This document shows positions 1-8,213 of a stretch of DNA of 64,000 nucleotides, one piece after another. The DNA is from Beijerinckia sp. 28-YEA-48. GTDB lineage: Bacteria; Pseudomonadota; Alphaproteobacteria; Rhizobiales; Beijerinckiaceae. A program made the translations under genes and the position numbers. The stretch covers positions 4,870,001-4,934,000 of the forward strand of contig NZ_FNSI01000001.1 in the NCBI RefSeq assembly GCF_900104955.1, in the 5' to 3' direction. Under the pieces are notes generated by a model. It worked only from the letters and a program-made list of their open reading frames with translations, searched no databases and had not been told where the DNA came from. The first letter of the stretch is position 1, and each line of letters begins with the position of its first letter.

Positions 1-333
1 GAGCGTACCTTTCGGATCGGTGAAGGTCAGAGCGTCGCTGATGCCGGGCGTCGGATCAGACTGGCGGTCGCTGGCGACGCCTTCCTGCTTCAGCTGCCGC
101 GCCAGGGCGTTGAGGTCCGTGCCAGGCGCGACTTGAAAGGCGATGCGTTGCAGATCAGCATGATCTCCGGCCTCCAGCACTACTGACTCTTGCCCGAGCT
201 TGGTGGCGAGCACAGCGCGCTTCGGCGAGCGGTCCACCAGCGAGAGCCCCATGACGTGCGTCCAATAGTCGACCTGGCGGTCGAGGTCGGGCGTGGAGAA
301 GGTTGCGTGCCCCAGCCGCTTCACTTGAATCAT
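1..333 (-). CDS. VOC family protein (glyoxalase/extradiol dioxygenase fold), partial
   Basis: The 111 visible codons are the N-terminal part of a vicinal-oxygen-chelate protein; the gene runs off the left edge. The opening (RLGHATFSTPDLDRQVDYW) has the typical first beta-alpha-beta module of biphenyl-diol dioxygenase/glyoxalase proteins, with the first putative metal-ligand His in RLGH. The layout matches the other VOC protein at 4584-5483, so the two are probably paralogues in one catabolic cluster. The ATG is preceded by GGGAG at 8 nt spacing. An imperfect palindrome containing GCCAAT-TG-ATTGGC (361-374) lies just upstream and could be a regulator site. The metal-binding half of the protein is not visible, so the reaction cannot be assigned; ring cleavage is inference from context. 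Confidence 0.8.
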   Translation of the reverse strand, partial: MIQVKRLGHATFSTPDLDRQVDYWTHVMGLSLVDRSPKRAVLATKLGQESVVLEAGDHADLQRIAFQVAPGTDLNALARQLKQEGVASDRQSDPTPGISDALTFTDPKGTL

Positions 334-535
334 GCGTTCGCTCCCGGCGATATTTCGGCGGCCAATTGATTGGCGCCGCTTACCTCCATCTTCATGTATA
401 AAAATCCGCCTTGCAACGGCAATTCGGGCGTTTCGAGCCGTTCGCCGCGGGGAGCATCCAGTTCGGATTTGGGCGGCCGCCGGGTCGCTTGCTTGGACAC
501 GAGCGGCCGTTCTTCAGGACGATGGTCCCGATCGT

Positions 536-1894
536 TCATTCGGCGCTGGCGAGAGCTGTCGCGGAGGATTTCCGGCGCCACATCAGGAAGCCCATCAAGA
601 GAATGAGGACCACATTCGCCAGCGCCCCCGTGCCAAGCGTCAGTAGCGTAACGGGTGTTGCCCAGCTTGCCGCGAACATCAGGCCGACCACCAGCGGACC
701 CATGGAACTGCCGACGCGGCCGAAGCCCGAGCTCCAGCCGATGCCGGTCGAACGCATGAAGGTCGGATAGATAATGGCTGCAAGCGCGTAGAGCCCGCTC
801 AATCCGCTGCCCATGCAGAAGCCGGCGATCGCTGAGAAGAAACAGACAGCCAGGAAATGGGGTGCGGAATATCCGATCAGGCTCGTCGCGATCGCACCCC
901 CGAGGAATACGCTGGCGAGCACCCAGAACAAGGCTGAACGATAGCGATCGAGAATCTGGCCGGCGATGACAATGCCCAAAATACTGCCGATGTTATTGAA
1001 CATCAGCGCCAGGGAGCCCTCGGCAATGGTCATGCCAGCCTGTTTCATCAGGGTCGGCGTCCAGACGAGCGTGCCCAGAAGCACGAGATAGTTCACGAAG
1101 AAGGCAAGCCACAGGACCACCGTCAGCGGGCCGCGCGATTCGGTGAACAGGTGTTTCACCGGCGCGTCCTGCCTGATCTCCTCGTCGATGATGAATTTCG
1201 CGTTGGGGATGGTCGACATGCTCGGCTGCAGCTTGGTCAGCACCGAGCGGATCGATGCGGGATCATGCTTGCGGGTGATCATGAAGCTCAGGGATTCCGG
1301 CAGCGAGAGGTAAACCAGAAGACTGACCAAGAGCGAGAATATTCCGCACACCAGATAGACGACGTGCCAGTTGAAATTGCCGAGCAGGCTGGCGCCGAGC
1401 AAGCCTGCAACGATGCCGCCGCATGGAACCGCGCCGAGGATGGTGGCGACGACGCCGGCTCGTCGATTTTCGGGGGCGTATTCCGCAGCAAGCGCGAGAT
1501 AGCAGGGTACGGCGCCGCCGACGCCGAGGCCGGTAATGACGCGTAGCGCGAACAGCGCCGTGAATGAATCGGCCCAGGCGGTCGCCAGCGTGCCAATGCT
1601 GAAGACGAGGCCGCAGGCGAGCAATGTCTGGCGGCGGCCCCAGCGGTCGGCGAAGAAACCGATGCCAAAGGCGCCGACGAGGGAACCCCATTGCGAAGCC
1701 GACAAAAGCGGTCCCAGTGCTCCAGCAGGCAGTTGCATATCCCGAGCCATGACCGGTCCGGTTACGCTCATGATCTGGGAGTCAAGGCCATCGACGAGCG
1801 AGATCAGAAAACAAATCGCGAAGAGCCAGAGCTGATAGCGCCCGATTCCTCTGTTGATTACCGTGCTTACGTTTACAACCGTGGCAGTTGTCAT
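536..1894 (-). CDS. MFS transporter, aromatic acid:H+ symporter (AAHS)-like
   Basis: A 452-residue, 12-TM major facilitator protein. The first helix carries LVDGLDSQIM, the D-G-x-D type signature of AAHS carriers such as PcaK/BenK, and the helix 2-3 loop has the MFS motif GFFADRWGRRQ. It probably imports an aromatic acid with protons for the neighbouring Rieske oxygenase cluster. An upstream in-frame ATG at 1921 exists, but the ATG at 1894 has a strong GGGGGAG ribosome site at the right spacing and is preferred. It is divergent from the LysR gene at 2140, which is its likely regulator. The exact substrate cannot be read from sequence. Confidence 0.88.
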   Translation of the reverse strand: MTTATVVNVSTVINRGIGRYQLWLFAICFLISLVDGLDSQIMSVTGPVMARDMQLPAGALGPLLSASQWGSLVGAFGIGFFADRWGRRQTLLACGLVFSIGTLATAWADSFTALFALRVITGLGVGGAVPCYLALAAEYAPENRRAGVVATILGAVPCGGIVAGLLGASLLGNFNWHVVYLVCGIFSLLVSLLVYLSLPESLSFMITRKHDPASIRSVLTKLQPSMSTIPNAKFIIDEEIRQDAPVKHLFTESRGPLTVVLWLAFFVNYLVLLGTLVWTPTLMKQAGMTIAEGSLALMFNNIGSILGIVIAGQILDRYRSALFWVLASVFLGGAIATSLIGYSAPHFLAVCFFSAIAGFCMGSGLSGLYALAAIIYPTFMRSTGIGWSSGFGRVGSSMGPLVVGLMFAASWATPVTLLTLGTGALANVVLILLMGFLMWRRKSSATALASAE

Positions 1895-2114
1895 CGTCGC
1901 TCCCCCAAGCATGGCTTGCAAAGCACTTATGTTGCAAAGCGTTTATTTTGATTGCCAGGCGCAAATGCATGCACGTGCGCCTGTCCCTCTCCGGAACAAG
2001 AAGCTATAGAGTCGAGGGGTGTCGAGGGAACGCAGCCGGGCGTGATATTTTCAGAACGATTTATACCGGAACTGATATGAGCTGTCCGTAACGAGGCGCG
2101 CGAGGGAGGGAAAC

Positions 2115-2150
2115 ATGGTCTTGCGAGCAGGCAGACGACGTGAACCTTAA
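2115..2150 (+). promoter_or_regulatory. possible 11-codon leader peptide overlapping the LysR start
   Basis: An ATG preceded by GGGAGGGAAAC, a better ribosome site than the one before the LysR gene itself, opens a reading frame of 11 codons (MVLRAGRRREP). It ends at TAA 2148-2150, overlapping the GTG start of the LysR gene at 2140 in another frame. Such an arrangement can couple translation of the regulator to the leader. Alternatively this purine-rich tract simply serves the GTG 25 nt downstream, which would be unusually far. Nothing but position and Shine-Dalgarno strength supports it. Confidence 0.3.
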
Positions 2151-3114
2151 ACAGAAACTGACCATCCGGCATTTGCGCCTGATCGACACATTGGGCCGCG
2201 AGCTGAGCATCAGCCGCTGCGCCGAGGTTCTGCACACCTCTCAATCGGCGATTTCGCGTGGGCTGAGCGAGGTCGAGGAGATTCTGCAAACGCGTTTGTT
2301 CGAGCGTACCACGCGGCGTGTCGTGCCGACCTCGTCGGGCCAGATGTTGATCTGGCATGCGGAGCAGATTCTCGGGCAATTCGATCGGGTGGAAGCTGAT
2401 TTCGATGCGCTTCAACGCGGCGTCGGTGGCGCGCTCAATGTCGGCATGATGGGCGGGTTTTCACCCACCTGGCTGGTTCAGGCGGTGAAGCTCGCCAGCG
2501 AACAGGCGCCGGAGTTGACGATCCGGCTACGCAGTAATTTCGCCGACAATCTTCTGGCTGATCTGATCAGCGGTCGCTGCGATATCATCGTCACGCATTT
2601 CGATATCCGGCAGTTCAGCAATGAGGAACTGGTTGTCGATGTGCTGTACAATGAACAGGTTGTTGTCGTTGCCGCGCCAGGGCATCCGCTGACGCGGCGC
2701 AAGAAGATCGATTGGTCCGATCTGGTTAACGAACGCTGGGTGATGATGCCGCCCGAAACCTCGACGCGGCGTGCGGTCGAGCGCAATCTGGTGATGCATT
2801 CGCGCAGCATCAGTCCTGTCATCACTGAAGCGTTTGAGCTGCATTACATCGTCGAACTGGTGCGCAGTGCCGGCATGTTGACCGCACTGCCAACGGCGCT
2901 GGCAAGCTGGTTGGAGCGCGAGGCCAATCTCGTGCGCCGTCTTCCTGTCGTCGACGAATTTTCACCCTGGGCGGTCTGCGTGGCGCGGTTGCGTTCGCGC
3001 GCGGCTGGGCCGGCCGAACGGCTGTTCATCAACAGTCTGAAAACGGTCGCGGCCAAAAGCCAATCCGATCTGTCGCCGAAGAACAAGAAGAAGCAGCATT
3101 TCTTTGAAGCTTAG
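2140..3114 (+). CDS. LysR-family transcriptional regulator
   Basis: A 324-residue LysR protein. The N-terminal winged helix (about residues 5-65) reads LRLIDTLGRELSISRCAEVL, then HTSQSAISRGLSEVE, the recognition helix; a periplasmic-binding-protein-like effector domain follows (about 90-300). The tail ends in a lysine-rich stretch. The start is GTG; no in-frame ATG fits the domain. It is divergent from the AAHS transporter and upstream of the Rieske oxygenase, so it probably controls this catabolic cluster in response to an aromatic substrate or intermediate. The effector is unknown. Confidence 0.92.
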   Translation: MNLKQKLTIRHLRLIDTLGRELSISRCAEVLHTSQSAISRGLSEVEEILQTRLFERTTRRVVPTSSGQMLIWHAEQILGQFDRVEADFDALQRGVGGALNVGMMGGFSPTWLVQAVKLASEQAPELTIRLRSNFADNLLADLISGRCDIIVTHFDIRQFSNEELVVDVLYNEQVVVVAAPGHPLTRRKKIDWSDLVNERWVMMPPETSTRRAVERNLVMHSRSISPVITEAFELHYIVELVRSAGMLTALPTALASWLEREANLVRRLPVVDEFSPWAVCVARLRSRAAGPAERLFINSLKTVAAKSQSDLSPKNKKKQHFFEA

Positions 3115-3301
3115 GCGTTGGCGGCAGGTTTGTTTCGGCGGGCCGTTCGGCGCGAAATTCCATTCATATCGCCGCGGGTATCAATGTTTGCGCAAAGATC
3201 AGCATTGGCGCCCTATGCGCCGCATATGGCCGCTCTATGGTTTTCTTCATCCGCAGTGAGGCGAAGGCAATTCGCATCGCTGCGCAAAGTGGAGGAAGAC
3301 G

Positions 3302-4468
3302 ATGGGCGTGGGAACGATGCAGCTGCGAAGCAAGAGCATGGATTATGCCTCGGCGGGGCCTGACACCATGGGTGGACGCTTTCTGCGAAAATTCTGGCAG
3401 CCGGTCTATATGTCGAACAGCCTGGCGAAGGGCACGGCGCGGCCGATCTTGATCATGGGCGAGAAGTTCACGCTCTATCGCGGGGAATCGGGCACGGCTT
3501 TCGTTGTCGATCAACGTTGCGCCCATCGCAGCACGCAATTGTCGACAGGCTGGGTGCGCGGCGACAATATCCGCTGTTTCTATCATGGCTGGACATTCGA
3601 TGGCCGTGGCGCCTGCGTCGAGCGTCCGGGCGAAGTGCCGTCCGGCGCCGCGCCTGGCGTGCGCATCAAGGCCTATCCGACCCAGGAGCACATGGGCCTG
3701 ATCTATGCCTATTTCGGCGAAGGTGAGCCGCCGGCCTTTCCGCCCTTCCCGGAATTTGAAGGCGAAGGCGTGGTCGAGAACATGATGGAAGAGTTTCCCT
3801 GCAACTGGTTCCAGACTTATGAGAACCAGGCGGACGAGGCGCATCTCTCCTTCGTTCACAGTCCCAGCGGATCGCACAATGCGCTTGGACGCGACCAGAT
3901 CAAGATCCCCGAGTCGTCGGCGGAAGAGATGCCGTTTGGCATGGTGCGCTATAGCCGCGTCGGCGAAGGCAAGCGCCGCTCGACACTCTATCTGTTTCCC
4001 AACACCATGCGCATCATCATCCCGCCCTTCGGCGGTCTGCCCATCGGCGGCTGGCGTGATTCCTATCTGACCTTGGTGCCAACCAGTGACGAAAGCCATA
4101 TTCTGTTCATGACGCAGTTCGCCCGCGTGGCGGCGGCGGACAAGGCGGCCTATGCCGAAGCGGCCGCGAAGAATGATCAGAACATCAAGGCGGCGCGGAA
4201 GCTTGCCGATATCGCCCGGGACATTCTCGACGGCAAAGCTGTGCTGGAGGATTTCCGCGATCACCCGCGGTTCCTTTTGATCGAGGACGCGGTTGCTCAG
4301 GGCGGACAGGGATGGATCGTCGATCGCAGCCAGGAGCATCTCGGCCGCACCGATATCTGCATCGTGCGCATGCGACGGCTGTTCGATCGCGAATTGAACG
4401 CCATCGCCGAGGGCGAGGCGACCAAAGACTTCCGCTATTCCGGCGAGCCGCCGGAGCTTGGTTTCTAA
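3302..4468 (+). CDS. Rieske non-heme iron oxygenase, phthalate 4,5-dioxygenase-like
   Basis: A 388-residue ring-hydroxylating oxygenase alpha subunit. The Rieske [2Fe-2S] ligands are C73, H75, C92 and H95, with the normal 16 residues between the two ligand pairs. The catalytic mononuclear iron motif is D178-x2-H181-x4-H186 (in ENQADEAHLSFVH). Length and lack of a beta subunit point to the homo-oligomeric phthalate dioxygenase/VanA/TsaM group rather than naphthalene dioxygenases. It would use electrons from a separate flavin-iron-sulfur reductase; none is encoded next to it, the nearest candidate being the VanB-type gene at 54.4 kb. The start has GGAGGAAG just upstream. The substrate is probably an aromatic acid, judged from the nearby AAHS importer. 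Confidence 0.92.
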   Translation: MGVGTMQLRSKSMDYASAGPDTMGGRFLRKFWQPVYMSNSLAKGTARPILIMGEKFTLYRGESGTAFVVDQRCAHRSTQLSTGWVRGDNIRCFYHGWTFDGRGACVERPGEVPSGAAPGVRIKAYPTQEHMGLIYAYFGEGEPPAFPPFPEFEGEGVVENMMEEFPCNWFQTYENQADEAHLSFVHSPSGSHNALGRDQIKIPESSAEEMPFGMVRYSRVGEGKRRSTLYLFPNTMRIIIPPFGGLPIGGWRDSYLTLVPTSDESHILFMTQFARVAAADKAAYAEAAAKNDQNIKAARKLADIARDILDGKAVLEDFRDHPRFLLIEDAVAQGGQGWIVDRSQEHLGRTDICIVRMRRLFDRELNAIAEGEATKDFRYSGEPPELGF

Positions 4469-4583
4469 GCGGAACGTGGTCCAAAGCCTGCGGGTGGCGC
4501 GATCCCGGAAGGGTCGTGCTCCTGCAGGCGCGCCTCTTCTCGCCCCGCCAGCTAACTCATAAATCGTCGAGGGAAGAAACAGC

Positions 4584-5483
4584 ATGCAGCCATTGGTTCA
4601 TCGTCTAGGGCATATCGCTCTCAATGTTCGCGATCTCGATGTCGCCATCCGCGATGCGATCGATGTCATCGGCCTTGCGTTGGTGGAGAGGACCGCGACG
4701 GCGGCGCTCCTGACCTCCAACACGCGGCACGCGGAACTGGTGCTTCATCAAGCGGGGGCAAACGAGGTTCACCGGATCGGTTTGGAGGCACGATCGGCCG
4801 AAGCCGTTGAAGAAGTCGAGAAACGGGTCAAGGCTGAAAAGCTCCGTATCCTGTCCGACAAGCCTTCCCTTCCGGCGATCGAGCGTGCCGTGACGTTCTC
4901 GTCCAGCGAGGGTCACATCATCGAGGTCCATACACCGATGGCGACTGATCGGCCGCAGCGTTACGTCGGTGCGGGTATCCATCCCCGCTACCTGGATCAC
5001 GTCAACCTTGCCGCGCAGGATCCCGAAAGAATTGTCGGTGAATTGAACCGCACGCTTGGTTTGCTGCTGTCCGAGCGCACACGAGGTTATGAGCTTGCCT
5101 GGATGCGTGCGGGCGATGGCCGTCATCACACGGTAGGTGTCTTGAAGGGGCGGTCGGGCATTCATCACTATAGTTGGGAGTTTGCTGACTTTGCCGACTT
5201 CAAGCGCCTTGGCGATGTTCTTGACTCTCTTGATCGTGTTCTTGCGTGGGGCCCAGGTCGGCATGGCGCTGGCGACAATATCTTTTCCTATTACGTCGAT
5301 GCGAGCGGCTTTATGGTGGAGTGTACCGCTGAGATGGAAGTGATTGCCGATCCGAATTTCCAGCCGCGCATTGTCGACCCGGGTGAAAACCTCTCAAACT
5401 ACAAGGTCGTCAACCGTTGGGGCATCTTGCCGTCGCAGGCGTGGATGTCGCATCACAGTGATTTCGCGCATCGTCCGGCCTAG
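4584..5483 (+). CDS. VOC family protein, extradiol dioxygenase-like
   Basis: A 299-residue two-module vicinal-oxygen-chelate protein, the length expected for catechol 2,3-dioxygenase/2,3-dihydroxybiphenyl dioxygenase relatives. Module 1 begins at RLGHIALNVRDLD; module 2 at about residue 134 (RYLDHVNLAAQDPE) carries the usual first iron His. Further candidates are the His in GRHHTVGV and IHHYSWEF, and a Glu near the C-terminal end of the fold (FMVECTAEME). These fit a 2-His-1-carboxylate iron site. It follows the Rieske oxygenase in the same direction with a good GAGGGAAG site. Ring cleavage of a catechol-type product of the pathway is a reasonable inference; the substrate is unknown. Confidence 0.82.
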   Translation: MQPLVHRLGHIALNVRDLDVAIRDAIDVIGLALVERTATAALLTSNTRHAELVLHQAGANEVHRIGLEARSAEAVEEVEKRVKAEKLRILSDKPSLPAIERAVTFSSSEGHIIEVHTPMATDRPQRYVGAGIHPRYLDHVNLAAQDPERIVGELNRTLGLLLSERTRGYELAWMRAGDGRHHTVGVLKGRSGIHHYSWEFADFADFKRLGDVLDSLDRVLAWGPGRHGAGDNIFSYYVDASGFMVECTAEMEVIADPNFQPRIVDPGENLSNYKVVNRWGILPSQAWMSHHSDFAHRPA

Positions 5484-5493
5484 GGATTACGTC

Positions 5494-5874
5494 ATGATCA
5501 GCGACCAAACGCAGATGATCCATGATCTTGAGGCACGGCGTTACATCGCGATGTTGGCTGGTGATGCAGATACCTTGGCCGAACTTTGTTCCTCCAATCT
5601 CATCTATACCCATTCGCAGGGTGATCGGGATGATCGGGAAAGCTATCTCTCAAAGGTGATCGGCGGCTTCTTCGTCTATCGAGAGATTGCCCATCCAGCC
5701 GATCGCATTCTGGTTTGTGGCGATGCTGCTTTAGTCACAGGGCGCATGACAGCGCGCGTCAGTGTCGCGGGTGAAGAGCGCCGCATCGACAATAGTTATC
5801 TCGCTGTGTGGTTGCGCGAGGACGGCCTCTGGAAATTCGCCGCCTATCAGCCGACGCCGTTACCGCAAGGCTAG
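5494..5874 (+). CDS. SnoaL/NTF2-like family protein
   Basis: A 126-residue protein with the NTF2-like cone fold pattern: helix with LEARRYIAMLAGDADTLAEL, then DNSYLAVWLREDGLWKFAAYQ near the C-terminus. This family includes small cyclases, isomerases, dehydratases and non-catalytic binders such as beta subunits of aromatic dioxygenases. The ATG starts 10 nt after the VOC gene stop, so it is almost certainly co-transcribed. A role as a small hydrolase/isomerase or accessory protein in the ring-degradation pathway is plausible; no catalytic residues can be assigned with confidence. Confidence 0.78.
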   Translation: MISDQTQMIHDLEARRYIAMLAGDADTLAELCSSNLIYTHSQGDRDDRESYLSKVIGGFFVYREIAHPADRILVCGDAALVTGRMTARVSVAGEERRIDNSYLAVWLREDGLWKFAAYQPTPLPQG

Positions 5875-5907
5875 GGCACGATAAATCGACACAGGAGAGG
5901 AAGAGCG

Positions 5908-6717
5908 ATGAAAACAGGGCTCAAGGATCGGTCGGCGGTGATCAGCGGCGGGAGCAAGGGGATCGGCAAAGCGATCGCCCGATCGCTCGCCGCTGAAGGT
6001 GTTCACGTTGCTCTGCTGGCAAGGTCTGAAGAGGAGGTCTCTGTTGCTGCTGCGGAGATTGCCGCGGAGTTTGGCGTCATCGCTGTGGGCCTGCCGACTG
6101 ATATCACCAAGACCGATGCGCTCAAGGCCGCTGCGGTCCGTTTGCAGGGCATGGCTGAATTCAAGACGATCCATATCATCGTCAACAATGCCGCCGGCCC
6201 GATCACCAGTCTGGAACGGCAAATCGTGTGGTCTGACGACGAATGGATGTCGGCGATCGACGTCAAGACCGTCGGCGCTCTCCGGATTATTCGCGAATTC
6301 CTGCCGATGCTAGCCACCGACGGGTCCGGTCGCGTGATCAACGTCGCCGGTGCCTCGGGCGTTGCGGTGTGGAGCCCGGCGCTGCTCCACGGCATCAACA
6401 ATGCGGCGGTTATCTACGCCACGGGCTTCCTGGCAGCCGACCTTGCGCCGTCCCGCGTCACCGTCAACGCGATCATCCCGGGTCTTGTGGCCACGGAATT
6501 TCGGCAAGACTGGGCGCAAAATCTGGGAGAGCAGCAAGGTAAGACCAGCGACCAGGCTATTTCCGAGCTTTGCAAGGCCAAGGGCATCTTGCTCGGCCGC
6601 ATGGCGGAGATGGAAGAAATCGGTGATCTCGCTGTTTTTCTCGCTTCCGATCGTGCGTCCTATATCACCGGTGCCAAAATACCCGTCGATGGCGGTTTCC
6701 TGGTCAATGCGCGCTGA
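5908..6717 (+). CDS. SDR family protein lacking the canonical Tyr-Lys pair
   Basis: A 269-residue classical short-chain dehydrogenase fold. The cofactor motif GGSKGIG (residues 14-20), the NNAAG motif (93-97) and the PG turn after the active site are all present. At the catalytic Y-x3-K position the sequence reads HGINN: His161 replaces Tyr and Asn165 replaces Lys. This alignment was made by eye against flanking conserved text (NNAAVIYA and VTVNAIIPG). The enzyme may therefore bind NAD(P) without ordinary dehydrogenase chemistry, or use another acid/base. It ends the first catabolic cluster, 33 nt after the SnoaL-like gene, with a strong AGGAGAGGAAG site. Confidence 0.82.
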   Translation: MKTGLKDRSAVISGGSKGIGKAIARSLAAEGVHVALLARSEEEVSVAAAEIAAEFGVIAVGLPTDITKTDALKAAAVRLQGMAEFKTIHIIVNNAAGPITSLERQIVWSDDEWMSAIDVKTVGALRIIREFLPMLATDGSGRVINVAGASGVAVWSPALLHGINNAAVIYATGFLAADLAPSRVTVNAIIPGLVATEFRQDWAQNLGEQQGKTSDQAISELCKAKGILLGRMAEMEEIGDLAVFLASDRASYITGAKIPVDGGFLVNAR

Positions 6718-6943
6718 ACGGAAATCTTTCCTCGCACTGGGCTCGGCCCTGTCTGTGGGGGCGGCCCCCCTGCGGCAACCTGTCCTGCTATCCGATGGGG
6801 GCAGGTGAAGGGCGCAAGTGTGTTGCTCCGCCGCATCATTTTCGGCTGATTTTGCTTACACGCGACCCGTGAGCGGCCAATAACCGGCCTGTGAATTGAA
6901 ATTGTCGCGAATCGGGTCCATGTATTAAAGCATCGCGCTAGTT

Positions 6944-7396
6944 TTGATTGAGGCGCGAGCTCAAGGAGAAGTCGCACTGACAAGCACCGTTCATCTGGAA
7001 GCAGCCCTGGTGCCGCTTCGCCCGGTTCCCTCGCCGCGTGGCCTAGAGACCGGAAGCCTAGTGCAGAACGTGTTGCAGAGCCTTGAAGACCTGAAGGCGG
7101 AAGAGATCATCTCTATCGAACTCGCCGGCAAAACGACCCTCGCGGACACGATGATTATCGCGTCCGGGCGGTCGAATGTGCATGTGGGCGCGATCGCCGA
7201 AAGCGTCGTAAGGGCGTGCAAGGATGCCGGCATTGGTTCGCCGCGCATCGAAGGCGTGCCGCATTGTGATTGGGTGGTGGTGGATGCGGGCGATCTGATC
7301 GTCCATGTCTTCCGACCGGAAGTCCGCAAATTCTACAATCTGGAAAAGATGTGGAGCGGCGACCGGCCAAACGAGGCTGAGGCGCGCCGATCCTGA
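6944..7396 (+). CDS. rsfS: ribosomal silencing factor RsfS
   Basis: RsfS (Iojap/DUF143) binds ribosomal protein L14 and blocks subunit joining under nutrient limitation. The core domain covers about residues 40-140 (DTMIIASGRSNVHVGAIAES, then a DWVVVDAGDLIVHVF segment). It begins the conserved rsfS-rlmH block of alphaproteobacteria. The start is uncertain: the TTG at 6944 has no ribosome site, while a CTG at 6977 lies 8 nt after GGAG, and no in-frame ATG occurs before the domain. The gene usually found upstream, nadD, is absent here; the SDR-like catabolic gene ends 226 nt before. Confidence 0.93.
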   Translation: MIEARAQGEVALTSTVHLEAALVPLRPVPSPRGLETGSLVQNVLQSLEDLKAEEIISIELAGKTTLADTMIIASGRSNVHVGAIAESVVRACKDAGIGSPRIEGVPHCDWVVVDAGDLIVHVFRPEVRKFYNLEKMWSGDRPNEAEARRS

Positions 7397-7570
7397 TCGG
7401 TGACACCCAGCCCTGATCGCCTGATCGCTTGTCCATGCCCGTATGAGGCGGGTAGCGGACAGAGGGTTGCGCAGACGGCCGCCGCGCATTTGCGGCGGGA
7501 GATGAGTTTGCGCATCCCGGTGCCGATCGTGCGGTCTTGAAAAACAAGCGCCTATGACCATCATGGTTCT

Positions 7571-8053
7571 GTGAAAATCATCCTTGCAGCCGTTGGCCGC
7601 CTGAAGAATGGGCCCGAGCGCGAGCTCTGCGCCCGCTATCTTGAGCGCGCGCAGGCCAGCGCGCGCGGCGTGGCGCTCACCGGCGTCGAGATGAAAGAGA
7701 TCGACGAAGGCCGCGCCCGCCGTGTCGAGGATCGCAAGGCGGAGGAGGCGCGTGTGCTCGCCGGGCTCATCACCGACGGCGCCCGCCTGATCGTTCTCGA
7801 TGAGCGCGGCCGGCCTCAAAGCAGCGCCGAATTCGCCGCCGATATTGGTCGGGCCCGCGACGATGGCATGCCCGCTTATGTGTTCGTCATTGGCGGCCCG
7901 GATGGGATCGATCCGGATCTGCGCGCCCGCGCTCACAAGGTCATCGCCTTTGGCGCCATGACCTGGCCGCATCAGCTCGTGCGCATCATGGCGGCGGAGC
8001 AGATTTATCGCGCCATCACCATTCTTGCCGGCCATCCCTATCATCGGGTGTGA
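7571..8053 (+). CDS. rlmH: 23S rRNA pseudouridine-1915 N3-methyltransferase RlmH
   Basis: A 160-residue SPOUT-class methyltransferase that modifies pseudouridine 1915 in helix 69 of 23S rRNA. The knotted SAM-binding C-terminal region shows VFVIGGPDGID and the characteristic ending ILAGHPYHRV. Length is as usual for the family. The start is GTG. It lies 174 nt after rsfS in the standard order. Confidence 0.96.
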   Translation: MKIILAAVGRLKNGPERELCARYLERAQASARGVALTGVEMKEIDEGRARRVEDRKAEEARVLAGLITDGARLIVLDERGRPQSSAEFAADIGRARDDGMPAYVFVIGGPDGIDPDLRARAHKVIAFGAMTWPHQLVRIMAAEQIYRAITILAGHPYHRV

Positions 8054-8213
8054 GCCACGTTTGCGCTGCCTGTATCAGCACGTTGGCATTTCGCGCGAAA
8101 ATGCTCCCATGCCATTATGGTGGCTGCGAATCGCCACAATCGGCATTCATCTCGTGAAAGCGCCCCCGAACCGGCCGCGGGCCGCGCGAACGTTCAAAGG
8201 CCGGTGAGAGCCC

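Noticed and set aside
3164-4585. 473-codon minus-strand frame
   Set aside because: Antisense to the Rieske oxygenase, which has all ligands and a good ribosome site.
6757-6769. GGGGG/CCCCC hairpin as a terminator of the first catabolic operon
   Set aside because: Only five pairs with a very short loop and no following T-run.
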